Shown one piece after another: positions 10,701 through 21,600 of a stretch of 64,000 nt of DNA (its first letter is position 1; each line of letters opens with the position of its first letter). The DNA lies in contig NC_035434.2 of NCBI RefSeq assembly GCF_002127325.2, positions 82,276,664 to 82,340,663 of the forward strand, read 5' to 3'. A program made the translations under genes and the position numbers. Below the pieces are notes generated by a model that did not search any database, was not told where the DNA came from, and saw nothing but the letters and a program-made list of their open reading frames with translations. The stretch is from Helianthus annuus. Taxonomy: Eukaryota > Streptophyta > Magnoliopsida > Asterales > Asteraceae.

Positions 10701-12222
10701 CGAAAAGACACACTACCTAAGCGCGTGCGAGCGCTACAGCTTACGATTCAGTCTAGCCTTCCAGCACAGATACGAAATGCTCAGTTAGAAGCATTGAAAC
10801 CCGAAAATGTCAAAGCTGAAGCCTTACGCGGCTCACGACAACGAATGGAACAGAAGGCAGACGACGCCTACTATGTTACGGGGCGTATTTGGGTCCCACT
10901 TTATGGCAGTCTACGAGAACTTGTGATGGATGAAGCTCACAAGTCTCGTTACTCGGTACATCCAGGGTCGGATAAAATGTACCACGACATCAGAACTACT
11001 TACTGGTGGCCTAGCATGAAGGCCCACATTGCTACTTACGTCGGCAAGTGCTTGACCTGTGCGAGAGTCAAGGTTGAATACCAGAAACCAGCTGGCCTAC
11101 TTCAGCAGCCTAAGATACCGCAATGGAAATGGGAAGAAATTTCCATGGATTTCGTTACAGGCCTACCTAGATCCCAGCGTGGGAATGATACCATATGGGT
11201 GATCGTGGATCGACTCACCAAGTCTGCACACTTCCTACCTATAAAGGAAACGGATAAGTTCTCCACTCTCGCAGACGTTTATCTTAAAGAAGTTGTTTCG
11301 AGGCACGGAGTGCCCACTTCCATCATTTCGGATCGGGATGCACGATTCACGTCAGAGCTATGGCAAGCGATGCATAAATCTTTCGGCTCACGATTAGACA
11401 TGAGCACAGCATATCATCCTCAGACGGATGGGCAGTCTGAGCGAACGATTCAAACACTTGAAGACATGCTTAGGGCATGCGTTATAGACTTCGGCAACGG
11501 CTGGGAAAAACACCTCCCTTTGGTGGAGTTCTCGTATAATAATAGTTATCACACCAGCATACAAGCCGCTCCATTCGAGGCATTGTACGGACGTAAATGC
11601 CGGTCACCTCTCTGTTGGGCAGAGGTGGGGGATAGTCAGATTACGGGTCCAGAGATTGTAGTGGACGCCACAGAAAAGATAGCACAGATACGACAACGCA
11701 TGGCGGCAGCACGCGACCGTCAGAAAGCCTACGCGGACAAGCGTAGAAAGCCTTTGGAATTTCAGGTCGGGGACCGGGTATTATTGAAAGTCTCACCCTG
11801 GAAGGGTGTGGTACGTTTTGGCAAAAGGGGCAAACTAAATCCGCGGTACGTCGGACCGTTCGAAATCATTGAGAAGATAGGCAAAGTAGCCTACAAGGTG
11901 AACCTACCAGCTGAACTCGGAGCAGTTCACAATGTCTTTCACGTGTCGAATCTGAAGAAGTGCCTATCAGATGAGACCCTTATCATTCCTTTCAAAGAAC
12001 TCACTATCGACGAGCGGTTGCAGTTCGTCGAGGAACCAGTCGAAATCACGGACCAGGATGTGAAGGTCCTCAAAAACAAGAGAATCCCTCTTGTTCGAGT
12101 ACGTTGGAACTCCAAACGTGGCCCAGAGTACACCTGGGAACGCGAAGACAGGATGACAGAAAAGTACCCCCAGTTATTCGAAACCAATACAACCACTACT
12201 GAGGCTGAAGCTACTACTTCGG

Positions 12223-12270
12223 AATTTCGGGACGAAATTCCAGATCAACGGGGGGAGGATGTGACACCCC
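12223..12270 (+). other. Inner relic of a 3' end inside element B
   Basis: AATTTCG-GGA-CGAAATT at 12223-12239, then GGGGGGAGGA, then TGTGACACCCC from 12260. This is a palindrome, polypurine tract and LTR-start module, yet the true LTR starts 100 bp later. The pol frame runs through it and stops at 12284. Confidence 0.7.
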
Positions 12271-12323
12271 AGGAAAATCAGTGAACAATACAGTTTACCT
12301 AGCTTCCTCAGTGAGTGCATACC

Positions 12324-12360
12324 AAATTTTGGGACGAAATTTCTTTTTAGTTGGGGATAA
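12324..12360 (+). other. Element B polypurine tract and preceding near-palindrome
   Basis: AAATTTTG-GGA-CGAAATTT at 12324-12342 and the purine-rich AGTTGGGGATAA directly before the LTR at 12361. Plus-strand DNA synthesis would be primed here. One base of the left arm has changed from C to T compared with the consensus of the other elements. Confidence 0.85.
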
Positions 12361-14628
12361 TGTGACAACTCGAACTTTAGACTTACTTGGATGTAACGTT
12401 ACGTGCCTATATGATACTTTGAGTTAATGAATGTTTTGTTTATGTGCTTTGTGCTATATGTTATGTGTGCATGTATGTATTGAACCGCACAGCACTAGGC
12501 AACCCGAATCGCACAACACCTTTGGACCGCACAAGCCTATTGGGCTCTACACTTTGCATTCGGATTAGTGAGCACCGAGTTGGGCTCGGCCCACTCCCCT
12601 TTCACGTGAACAAACAAACCGTAAGGGGTTTTGTCTCTCATTTGTTACCAAAACACACAATACACACAACAACCCTAGACACTCTCTCTCTCTCTCTCTC
12701 AAACCCGACGGCACGAGGCACAAGGCAATCGGCGATCATCTTCTAGTTCGGATCACCTTGCTTCTATTCATAAATCCGGTTAGTGTAATTGTTATTTGTA
12801 TTGATAGATGGCATGTTGTTTATGCGTGATTTCATGTTTATTTGGATTTGCGTTGATTGTATGTGATGATAAACTAAATCGGATGTGCGAATATATATAA
12901 TTATCGGCTGCTATATGATGATGTTTATGATAATATGTTGTTATGCTTGGTCTCGGATTGATTGTGGTAATGATAATCAGTCTTGTATGAGTGTCAATCG
13001 GCCTTATGTGAGTAGAAACCGGATTTGCTTATGGTCGACTATGATGTATTACATAATAATTGAGCCCTTAGATGATTGTATTTAGGTGTTATGATTATGG
13101 TTCAAGCTTGCTCATATGTATGATGTTAGGGTTCATATGGATTTTTGAATAAGTTGTCTTGTTTGATCGAGATTTAGCATGTCTTGTAACTGATTTCATG
13201 TTAATTGATTTGGTTATGTTTGGAAACCTTGAAACGGATTGAAAGAATTCTGCATGAAATCAGGAAGTTTGTTGCATTGACTAACCACACGGTTGCGAGT
13301 CGAGACCGGTGATCGTTGCGACTCGAAACCTCACACCACACAGCAGCACGAGCCGCAACCACGGTTGCGAGTCAGGTTGCGACTCGTAACTGGACCATGA
13401 CGAGGCGAAACCACCGTTGCGACTCGTAACCCCCCTGTTGCGACTCGAGATCGTTAGTTGCGACTCGAAACCCGCCACTTCGCACACACTGTTTTGGACT
13501 CACATTGTCACGGGCCCAATTGATTGGGCCAAGTAATTGGACTTGTTTACATATCTGCTAATTGGACTGCTATAATTGTTTGGACCGGGCTTCATGGGAA
13601 TTCGCACAACAGGTTGGGCCGGTTAGTATTGGGCTTACTTGTTTAAACCGTACAAGTTGTATGTATTGCTTAACTGTCAAATGTTGCCATGATTTCTACG
13701 TGTTTAGTAACGTGCTAGACTATGTGAAACAAACGTGTATTATCTAAGTCAAGACCTGACTTGTATTATAACCATGATAGGACGTGGTTGACCATTTACT
13801 AGCTTATCTGTACTCTTTGTGTATCTACCGAGCAATCCAAGGTGAGTTCACACAGCCAAGGCATGGGATTCCCGGGTTGGGAATTGGGTTGGATTATTAA
13901 GGTTGAATAGATTCATTCGGATACCATTACTAGACTACCATACCATCGTCCTCGGTTGTGCAGGACACGTACGTAAAACCTATGTACACATATGCTACTC
14001 GCTATCCTCGGTTGTGAAGGATACTCACGTAAAACCTGCGTGAACGGATATTCACTACTGCCTCGGTTGTGTCAGGCACTTACGTAAAACCTACGTAAAC
14101 CCCCACGTACCCTATCCTCGGTTGAGAAGGATACTTACGTAAATCCTGCGTAAACTTGTACGTATTACTGTTCTCGGTTGTGAAGAACACTTATGGTTAC
14201 GCATAGTCTAGTGGATTAATAACATGGGAAGCCCCCACGAATAGAAACCTATACTGGCCCAGTAGAGCCACTTGATACTCGTAAACTTACTATTACGCAC
14301 TTACTTTCTGTGAACTCGCTCAACTAGTTTGTTGATTATTTGCCGCATGCCTTGCAGGACCTTAGGTACTTTATGGGAGCTTGCACAAGGAGGAGCAGGT
14401 CGTTGTGGGCAACGGATTGATAAACACTTATTACGTTTCAAACAATTATACTTATGTTGGGTTTTACATAAATGCTTCCGCTACACTTACTTATGTTGGT
14501 TTTGATAAACACCTTTCGAATTGATTTTTATTACTTAATTACATGTTCAATATGATTGGTGGCTTGATCCTGGTCATGTCACGCTCTCAAGCGGTGATAC
14601 TCCGCGTGTGGATTTTGGGGGTGTGACA
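12361..14628 (+). repeat. Element B 3' LTR (2268 bp)
   Basis: Nearly identical to 4990-7254. Differences seen are two extra bases in the CT run, one extra A near 12772 and about four substitutions. It carries the same motif arrays and intron-like boundaries. Confidence 0.95.
13842..14357 (+). other. Intron-like segment in B right LTR
   Basis: Exact counterpart of 6468-6983, with the same donor-like GTGAGT and acceptor-like TTGCAG boundaries and the CCTCGG array inside. Confidence 0.5.
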
Positions 14629-14633
14629 CTAAC
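14629..14633. repeat. Target site duplication of B, right
   Basis: CTAAC immediately after the LTR end GTGTGACA, matching the left copy. Removing B plus one copy joins A's capsid reading frame. Confidence 0.93.
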
Positions 14634-15259
14634 CCCTTGAGATACAACTCAATGCGCTTGACTAGAGGGTCCACCATAGTTGGGCATAGCACGGCCAGCT
14701 CATTCGACCGTTTGGTATAAGCTTCGATCTCTGACCCAACCATTTTCAGGTGATACAGTTCATCTTCCAGCTTGTGAATGTCTTCACGAGTGCAGTATTC
14801 CCTTTTGATCAATTCCTTGAAATCATTCCAAGGGGTGGCGTTAGCAGCTGCCAACCCTAGGATCTGTACTTGCGCGTTCCACCAAGTCAACGCGATTCCT
14901 TCCAAAGTACCAGTGGCGTACTTGACCCTGCGAGCCTCAGGTCATTCACACATTTCGAACACAGATTCTAGCTTCTCAAACCAATGGAGGAGTCCCACTG
15001 CCCCCTCGGTGCCACTGAATGAGCTCGGACGACAGTCCATGAAGTTCTTGAAAGTGCAGACGGGCTGCTGAGCGTGTTGACCTATTGTGTACGAATAGGA
15101 CAAAGTTAAATACAAGAGTTAATGTAGGATCTAAAGATCCCAGTGTGAGTCTAAACTGCATGGTATACTACCTGCTTGAGCAGCTGCAAGTGCCGCAGCA
15201 ACTTGTTCATTAACGAAAGCCGTCAACTGAGCTTGTGTCATGTTAATTCGTCCGGCCAT
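14634..15259 (-). pseudogene. Element A gag 5' part, split by intron and truncated by B
   Basis: The start codon at 15257-15259 is the one shared with element B (M-x-G-R-I-N-M-T-Q-A-Q). The first 88 bases are followed by a 90-bp intron-like stretch (15082-15171); the frame resumes with QHAQQPV and the capsid (WFEKLESVFE, GIALTWWNAQ, LAVLCPTMVDP). A stop at 14942-14944 (TGC to TGA compared with B) interrupts the capsid. The gene is then cut at 14634 by B; the remaining capsid continues at 4989 on the other side. Gag forms the retrotransposon particle; this copy cannot make a complete one. Confidence 0.85.
15082..15171 (-). other. Intron-like segment in element A gag
   Basis: Between two in-frame gag segments lie 90 bp beginning GTAGTATACC and ending CAATAG on the minus strand. 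Stops occur in the gag frame within it. Joining CAAGCAG to GTCAACAC restores the frame as Q-A-G-Q-H-A-Q-Q. The same layout is found in element B at 7657-7746. The splice assignment is an inference from frame and boundary sequence only. Confidence 0.55.
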
Positions 15260-15566
15260 TGATCTTCACATCAAAGGCAACATAAGTGAGAAAGGTTCGC
15301 GAATAGTGCGATGACAGAAGAGTGTAAGCACATAGGTGTTCCCAAGCAATAACAAGTAGTGAGCAAAGTAATGTAAGCATACTACGAGCAAAGTTCTACG
15401 CAATTCTAGCATGTAGGCAATAAACATAAACCTTATTACCTAGGATGTTGAGTCTTGCACGTGGAGCGAAGCGTCGTTGTGGATCGTTGAGAGCACTATT
15501 CTGGTTATAGTCTGGTTTTAATAAAAACGTTTTCCCATATTAAAACCAAGTTCTCTATAACCAATG

Positions 15567-15578
15567 GCTCTGATACCA
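15567..15578 (-). other. Element A primer binding site, initiator tRNA(Met)
   Basis: The minus strand reads TGGTATCAGAGC three bases inside the 5' LTR, the standard complement of the 3' end of plant initiator tRNA(Met). It fixes the orientation of A and the inner edge of its 5' LTR. Confidence 0.95.
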
Positions 15579-15873
15579 ATCTGTCACACCCCCAAAATCC
15601 ACACGCGGAGTACCACCGCTAGGAGGCGTGACATGACCAGGATCAAGCCACCAATCATATCGAACACAGCATTTAATAACAAAAGTAGATAATGTAATTC
15701 AACACGACATGATCGATGTTCAAAACCAAACATTGTTTAAGTAGCGGAAGGATGTAAGTAAACCCAACATAAATAATAATGTATGAAAAGTCGTAAGTGT
15801 TTAATTAATCATTCATGATCCATGCTCCACAACGACCTGCTCCTCCCTGTGCAAGCTCCATATATCTAACGAC

Positions 15874-16337
15874 CTGCAAGGCATGTAACAGAGGATCAAC
15901 AACTAGTTGAGCGAGTTCACAGTTTATAGTTTAGTAATTGTAGTAGTATAGTAAGCCGTGTATTTGTTCGTTATGTCATGTATCGTATTAGTTCGTATCG
16001 CGGCCCTCTAGGCATATATGCGAAGATTAAGTAAAGTTCTCAAGTATTCTAGACTAGGTATATTTGTATCGCGGCCACCTGGCATGTGTGCGAAGTTTTA
16101 GTATATAGTTCGCAGCCTTTCTAGGCATGTGTGCGAAGATCAGTCATAATATCACGGCCAACCCTGGCGTGTATGCGAAGATCAGTTCAATTAGTATCAC
16201 TAGTCTAGCAGTATCTTAACCAATCACCTTCCTCACCCGAGGATCATATCACTACGTTCCATTATAGATAAGTACCAGTAAATAATCAAATCCCATTCCC
16301 ACCCTGGGAACCCCATGCCTTGGCTGTGTGAACTCAC
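15874..16337 (-). other. Intron-like segment inside element A LTR
   Basis: In element sense CCAAG is followed by GTGAGTTCACAC, and 464 bp later comes ACATGCCTTGCAG followed by GTCG. Both boundaries match plant splice-site consensus and recur at the same LTR position in B, C and J. A TTGAT branch-like motif lies a little upstream of the acceptor. Splicing is inferred. Confidence 0.45.
15995..16180. repeat. ATCGCGGCC / GGCATGTGTGCGAAG array in LTR A
   Basis: Four imperfect units of the form ATCGCGGCC, a few variable bases, GGCATGTGTGCGAAG, spaced about 40-65 bp apart. The same unit recurs four times in the LTR of element J (57273-57458). The array lies entirely inside the intron-like segment. 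Confidence 0.8.
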
Positions 16338-16703
16338 CTTGGTTTGCTCGGTATGCTAGGTTATGCACTCATAAGTAATCAGTCAAGTCCTATTGTATGC
16401 ACGTGTAATAAATCAGTTTTTCGTTCGTAACAAATCTTGCACACAAATCTAATGTCACATTGTGTTTGGCAATTATTCATCATCCGGCATTTAAGTAGTC
16501 AGTCAAATCCATATAGTTTCATACTTGACAGGATAATCAGGCAGTTAACATGCTCTACCAGGTAAACACATTAAACAGGGTTACAGGCATATCTTAACAG
16601 ATGAAATCATGAGTTAACATACAATGCATGGCCTCATATTAATCATACGCAAAATAGACAGGGCCTTGCCCTTTTTAAAAGTCAGACAAGTGTGGGGGGG
16701 GGG

Positions 16704-17380
16704 GGGAGTTTCCCCTGTTCAAAACTCGGATGGCACATGAGAATGAGTCACAAAACTCGGACAAGGGTAATGGCCAAAAACTCGGACATATGGTATAAAC
16801 ATGAAACTCGGACCTAAGCAATCCTTACATGAAATTCGGACATTTGCTATACCCAAAACTCGGACACTAGGTGTTGCTTATAAAGTTCGGACAAAGGCTT
16901 CATGCCTTATAAGGAATTCGGACCTCATTGATCAATACTAAAACTCGGACCATGCTTCTTAATTGTAAAGGTCGGACTTTATACACTTCACAAAGATCGG
17001 ACAAAAGGAAGCCACAAAAACTCGGACCATGAAAGGGTTAAAGGTCGGACATGTTTTGTTATGTCAAAACTCGGACTCCCATGTTACCTTTACAAACTCG
17101 GACACACCATGCATTGTACAAAGGTCGGACTAATCAACACATTTCAAAAGTCGGATCTTATTCCACTTATAAAAACTCGGGCCATCATTTATCAACAAAG
17201 ATCGGACCACTTGTTTACACAACCTAAAAGTCGGACAAGCATACCAGTTAAAAGTTCGGACCATCTAGTGTCTACAAAAGTCGGACTAGTAACATATCAT
17301 AAAACTCAGACAAGCATAAATCCAAAACTCAGAGAGCTACATTAGGGTTACGAAACTCAGACATACATATTCATTCACAA
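16704..17380. repeat. Irregular TCGGAC motif array in LTR A
   Basis: About 22 occurrences of AAAnnTCGGAC (core TCGGA) and four weaker TCAGA/TCTGA copies, every 20-35 bp, with unrelated spacer sequence between them. Variants such as AAACTCGGAC, AAGGTCGGAC and AAGATCGGAC alternate. On the element's sense strand the core reads GTCCGA. Because only the motif and not the spacer is repeated, this is not an ordinary satellite. The 5' edge touches a run of G at 16693-16706. Confidence 0.85.
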
Positions 17381-18104
17381 AACTCTGAGAACAATTCACT
17401 CATTCGTTCTTTGAGATTAAAGCAGTTACGTTTCTATTGTTCAAGCAATCTCAAAACCCTAATTCATATATGTTTAGCAGTAATCGACACACAATCAATA
17501 TCTCTTCATATCATACATCAAAATCATCAAGCAATCGATTAAGCACTATCATAATCACAATAACCAGAATCACATTAACAATTACAGAACTTAGCATGTG
17601 AAGAACTAGGGTTTACATGATCAATCAATCAACAATTAATCACAAACAATGATTAAATCATTACCTTGATTCGATTCTAGATGGATTGGAAGGTTAAACT
17701 TGTTGCAAGAGACTTGTGAATCCAAGAATGATGGGAAGATGGTTGTAGAGAGGATTAGAGAATGTGAGGGTACGTGTTTTGATTCTTGTGATGATTAGTG
17801 AATGATTAGGGAAGGAGATTAGGGTTAAGTATCATATAAGTTTCACTAATCACTCTACACACCCTTAATTATTACATTTTACACAAGCACACCATCTCAC
17901 AACAATTTCACAGTTTCACCACTAAGTTTATGCATTTGGCAAGTCTTTCACAATTAACACATAACCATGTATAATCACATAATACCGTTTCATTGCATCA
18001 ACGTATACAATTCCAAAGCGATCAATTGTGCAAGTAAACAACTAAATAATAAATGAACGTGCAATAAATGCAAAATAGGAATCTTGGGAATTCGAGTTGT
18101 CACA

Positions 18105-18560
18105 GAATTCATTGATTCGGTCTTCGTTTAGCTTGTATTCACTATTAACTGTCTTCTTTATTGATCTGACAAAGATTTACAACACAGAGACACTTCGGCA
18201 GCACTTCGGCTCCGGAATACACCTTCGTAATTTCGTACCAAATGAAATCTCAAGACTCCTATATATAGGCTAGGTAATTTCGCTTGAATGGTTCATGCGA
18301 AATTATACTTCAAACGAAATTAGAATTCCAAGCGAAATTACCAGGTAATTTCGTGCGAAATTACCAGTTGGTAATTTCGTGCGAAATTACCAGTTGGTAA
18401 TTTCGTGTGGAATTAACTTCTAACCTATTTTTGTCAGTTTTCTCGTATTCCAAGCGAAATTACCAGTTGGTAATTTTGTGTGGAATTAACTTCTAACCAG
18501 TTGGTAATTTCGTGTAGAATTACTTCTAACCTATGTTAAGTGTAAAAGTTGTAAGACGAA
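18105..18560 (-). repeat. Fragment of a Copia-like LTR with palindromic repeats
   Basis: The pieces CAGCACTTCGGCTCCGG, a TATATATAGG stretch near 18261 and TTTTCTCGTATT line up in order with the LTRs of E, F and G, but the sequence is otherwise different, so it is a related family. It holds a short array of GGTAATTTCG-TG-CGAAATTACC inverted repeats (18344-18365 and 18370-18391) and decayed copies to about 18525. Element A abuts it at 18104 and the end of element D at about 18560. No coding sequence. Confidence 0.6.
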
Positions 18561-18583
18561 ACCATAAGGGGTTAAGGTAGTAC

Positions 18584-18620
18584 AAATTTCGAGGACGAAA
18601 TTTTCTTAACAGGGGGAGAA
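18584..18620 (+). other. 3'-end module of a D-family element
   Basis: AAATTTCG-AGGA-CGAAATTT (18584-18603) followed by the polypurine tract ACAGGGGGAGAA directly before the LTR. This normally precedes a 3' LTR, but here the same LTR is followed by a primer site. Confidence 0.8.
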
Positions 18621-21600
18621 TGTGACAACCCTAAAAATTACAGGTGTCCGTACAATTAATTACTTCTTAATTTGTGCTTAATGGCTGTGCTTGATTACAA
18701 CTGATGATTTAACTGCTTACTGATTACTGATACATACATACTCATGCATCACATTTTACTACTGTCACTCCATTCATTACACAAACAATAGTGACAAACT
18801 TCATCCACAAAAGCACAGTTAGCACAGTGAGCGGATAGCCCAGTGAACATGCTGACATTGCCAACACTAGACAGACATTGTCTCTGAGGCCAGTATGAGC
18901 CGGGAATAGATTACTACACTAGTAGGGAGTGTAGGGAGATGAGGATCATAGAACTGCGTCATTAGGGGATAGTTATAGTGACCGGGTGTGCCTAAAACAT
19001 GCTCTAATTACAAAATCCTGCACTTTATACAAAAATTCAACATTTAACTTAACTAGTAAAGTGCAAAAACATGGGAAAATAACACTAGACACTTTCCAAA
19101 GTGTCGGGAACTTATTGTGTCACTAAAAACACTATAAAAGACACTTTAAATACTTATTTAGCACTTTAACGGATCAATATCCAACCGAACCGGACTTTAC
19201 CCGGAACATAAAAATATTGTCAATGACATTGTTTATCCTTTTCTGAGCTAGTTAGGGTCCCCGAACACCCTAACACCCTTTATATTACACTACACACTAA
19301 TAACCTATTTAAATTCCTAACTAAACTAACTAGACACTTAACTATCCAATTGAAATCCAACCATAACCCCCCTCCCCCCCCCCTCAACTTACGGTCACCA
19401 TGTGGTGACCCACACTCCACCATTTTTGATTATTTTAATCACTATGGTCTAATATCTTGATAACATATTGCATATTGGATAAAAGCACAAGATTGGATTA
19501 TATATATGTATACTAGTTAACCATTATCTTACTTCCACACTTCACCAAATTGCTTTCTTCTCTGCCTCTTCCTTTGTAATTGGCCGAACACCACCATCCA
19601 TCATACACTCACCATCAATTCTTGTCCAAGCCATTTTCTTACATACCAAGGTGCAAGGTGACTTACAAGGAGACTCGGTGCTTTTGGAAACTCAAGATTT
19701 TCTCTACATTGCTTTTATCCACCTTGTTTACGCCTTGTTTCTTCCCTAGCCTCGAGCTAGTAGTAAGTGCCTCTAAACATCCTCTTGATCTTGTTTAAAG
19801 TGGTTAATAAGAGATTTAACGGATAAAAATCAAGAACACTCAAGATCAAAACTAAAAGTCTTGAAAGAAAGATAAATATGATGGATAAAGAGTAACTAGT
19901 GGTGTAAATCTTATGAAACTTGTCTAGTTGTGATTATTTTATGTTGTTTGTTGCTAGTAGTGGGATGGATCATCATCTAACCATGCTAGATCATGTTCAT
20001 GGAACATGAACTAGTAATATGTTAAGTGTAAAAGTTGTAAGATGATGAACCCTTCCACTCACAAAACATAAACTTGTGTAAAAGTGATTTTTCTTGTAAA
20101 ATAAGGTTCTAAACTAGTAGATCTAAAGATCTACAAGTGGTTTTTCGGAAAAACCAAGCGGAAAATGAAAGTCTTGTTAAAAACCCGGATCTTACATAAA
20201 CTAAAAGCATTTTAGTGAATAAACAAGTGTGTAAACACTTGTGTAAAAATGAAATTTCATAAAGAAACATTTTTGGTAAACTATGACAAGAAGTTGTTAA
20301 ACTTCAAGATCTTTAAAGGTAAAGTTTTTATGAAACTAATGTTATTTTTAAAGATGACAAGAGCCACTAAAAATGTTAGAAAGTTACTACATATTTTTAC
20401 AAAACTTCCAAGTTCATGAGTTGGTGATTTAGGCTTGCTTTGTCAAATTTGATGCTTAAATACTATTGATTGATGATTGGTAACTTGCTGGGTTGAATTT
20501 TTGAAAAGAAAATGATACGCTTGTAAGCGTGGACCCCTCCAGTTACAGAGGAAACTCTGGCGAAATTTTTCCAGAAATGTAACACTTAGAAATATTTTTG
20601 TGACAAATGTTTATGTGCATATTTTAACTTGTTTTTCCAAATAAACTTCGCCATGATTTTTACTATAAAATAACCAAGTGTCGGAGGTGAATTTTTGTAA
20701 ATGAAAACTTGTTAAATATATATTGAGAATATATATTTCATAATAAAACGCTTGTGTGCTTACATGATTGATTTGTGAACTAGAGATATATTATTTTTAG
20801 GGTAAAAATAATATTAATTGGAAATACCATGAAAATACGACTCCAAAATAGTACCAACGCCCTCACAAATAAATATTTAAGTTACACCGGTACTGTTATT
20901 ACCACACGAACTTTAAAATATAACTTATGTATTTTCGGAAAATACTCTTAAATGTGTATTTTGATAAAGTATTATTTTGGAAATTGTATGAAGTAAAATA
21001 TAATATTGTTGGGAAAAATATGTATATTTTGGAGACAGAATATTTTAGACAAGTGATTTAAAATATATTTTTCAAGTGAGACTTAAAATATATTTTCAGA
21101 ATTATGAAGCATACATGTATTAAAAACCCCCCATCCTTGGGAAGGGAACACGAATACGAATACTCGAGAAGTACTAATACAGAAATATTGTATAAACAAT
21201 TATTCCAAAACTAAATACAATCACTATAACTTGGAATAATCGTAACTCAAAAACATACATACTAAGACAAGGCACGACCCGTTCGTCTAATAGACGTTAG
21301 ACCATTGTAGGTAGTCGTGTTTGTCGCGGAGATTTGGGTTACAAGTACGAAGACGGAATACAGTGAGTTCATGTCCCCCTTTTCTCTTAACTCTTTTCAG
21401 TTTTTATACTTCGGGGGTGAAATACATGTTACAATGATTACGGATACTTTTATACACGGTATGGCTAGCTTAAGGAGGGTTACTACTTAGATCATGTGAG
21501 TGGGTAGGCGGAAACTAGAGGCCATTAATCCTCGTCGTAGGACCGAGGGACATTAGTGATAGATCTATTTGGGTGTAGCGAGCCCCACTCCTGAGTCCGC

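Larger units (their letters stand above)
7569..12284 (+). pseudogene. Element B gag-pol polyprotein gene with two premature TAG stops
   Basis: Exon-like part 7569-7656 (MSGRINMTQAQLEAL), an intron-like gap to 7746, then capsid (FEKLESVFEMCE, LTWWNAQ), two CX2CX4HX4C knuckles plus a degenerate one, protease DSGAD near 8925, RT ([33 protein letters not shown] near 9928), RNase H ([23 protein letters not shown]), integrase (HHCC zinc region, [23 protein letters not shown]), a GPY/F-type segment and a chromodomain ending [11 protein letters not shown]. Stops at 8295-8297 (after ITDQAVD; element A has Gln) and 10047-10049 (CDF-stop; A has Trp) split it into three open blocks. Intact, such a polyprotein packages, copies and integrates the element; the chromodomain is thought to guide integration to heterochromatin. 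The last residues read through an inner former 3' end at 12223-12270. Confidence 0.93.
4990..14628 (+). mobile_element. Element B: young Ty3/Gypsy chromovirus nested in A
   Basis: A structurally complete 9639-bp element with LTRs at 4990-7254 and 12361-14628, a tRNA(Met) primer site, gag-pol and polypurine tract. A 5-bp target duplication CTAAC flanks it (4985-4989 and 14629-14633). The LTRs differ by about four substitutions, two units' worth of CT repeat and one base, making it the most recent insertion measurable here. Its proteins closely resemble those of A, so host and guest are sister families. Coding is broken by two TAG stops and an altered intron acceptor, so it probably needs helper proteins. 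Confidence 0.95.
1..18104 (-). mobile_element. Element A: Ty3/Gypsy chromovirus, minus strand, left end outside window
   Basis: A full-structure LTR retrotransposon read on the minus strand. Its 5' LTR is at 15582-18104, the primer site at 15567-15578, gag starts at 15259, pol ends near 898, the polypurine tract is at 822-837 and the 3' LTR (1-821) runs off the window. Element B is inserted in gag. Integrase ends in a chromodomain-like region, which places A among the plant chromoviruses, probably the Tekay type (family knowledge). The two LTRs differ by about seven substitutions and one 12-bp indel over the shared 821 bp. The base pairs next to 18104 are GAATT, but the matching left duplication is not visible. 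Confidence 0.9.
15582..18104 (-). repeat. Element A 5' LTR (2523 bp)
   Basis: Bounded by TGTCACA at both ends on the plus strand. In element sense it starts TGTGACAACTCGAATTCC and ends GGGGGTGTGACA. It holds a long TCGGAC motif array (about 16704-17380), a splice-donor-like AAGGTGAGT (16340-16332) and an acceptor-like TGCCTTGCAG (15883-15874) enclosing another repeat array. No clear TATA box was found by eye. Length is usual for long-LTR plant chromoviruses. Confidence 0.92.

Noticed and set aside
15579..15600. tRNA gene at the TGGTATCAGAGC sites
   Set aside because: Only the 12-base complement of the tRNA 3' end is present next to LTRs; these are primer binding sites.
16704..17380. CRISPR-like regularly spaced repeats
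   Set aside because: Motif core is only 6-11 bp and degenerate, spacing varies, and the context is a plant LTR. Not CRISPR.
19580..19798. 72-codon frame in LTR D with a short hydrophobic stretch
   Set aside because: Within LTR sequence just after the likely promoter, no homologous motif; probably chance.
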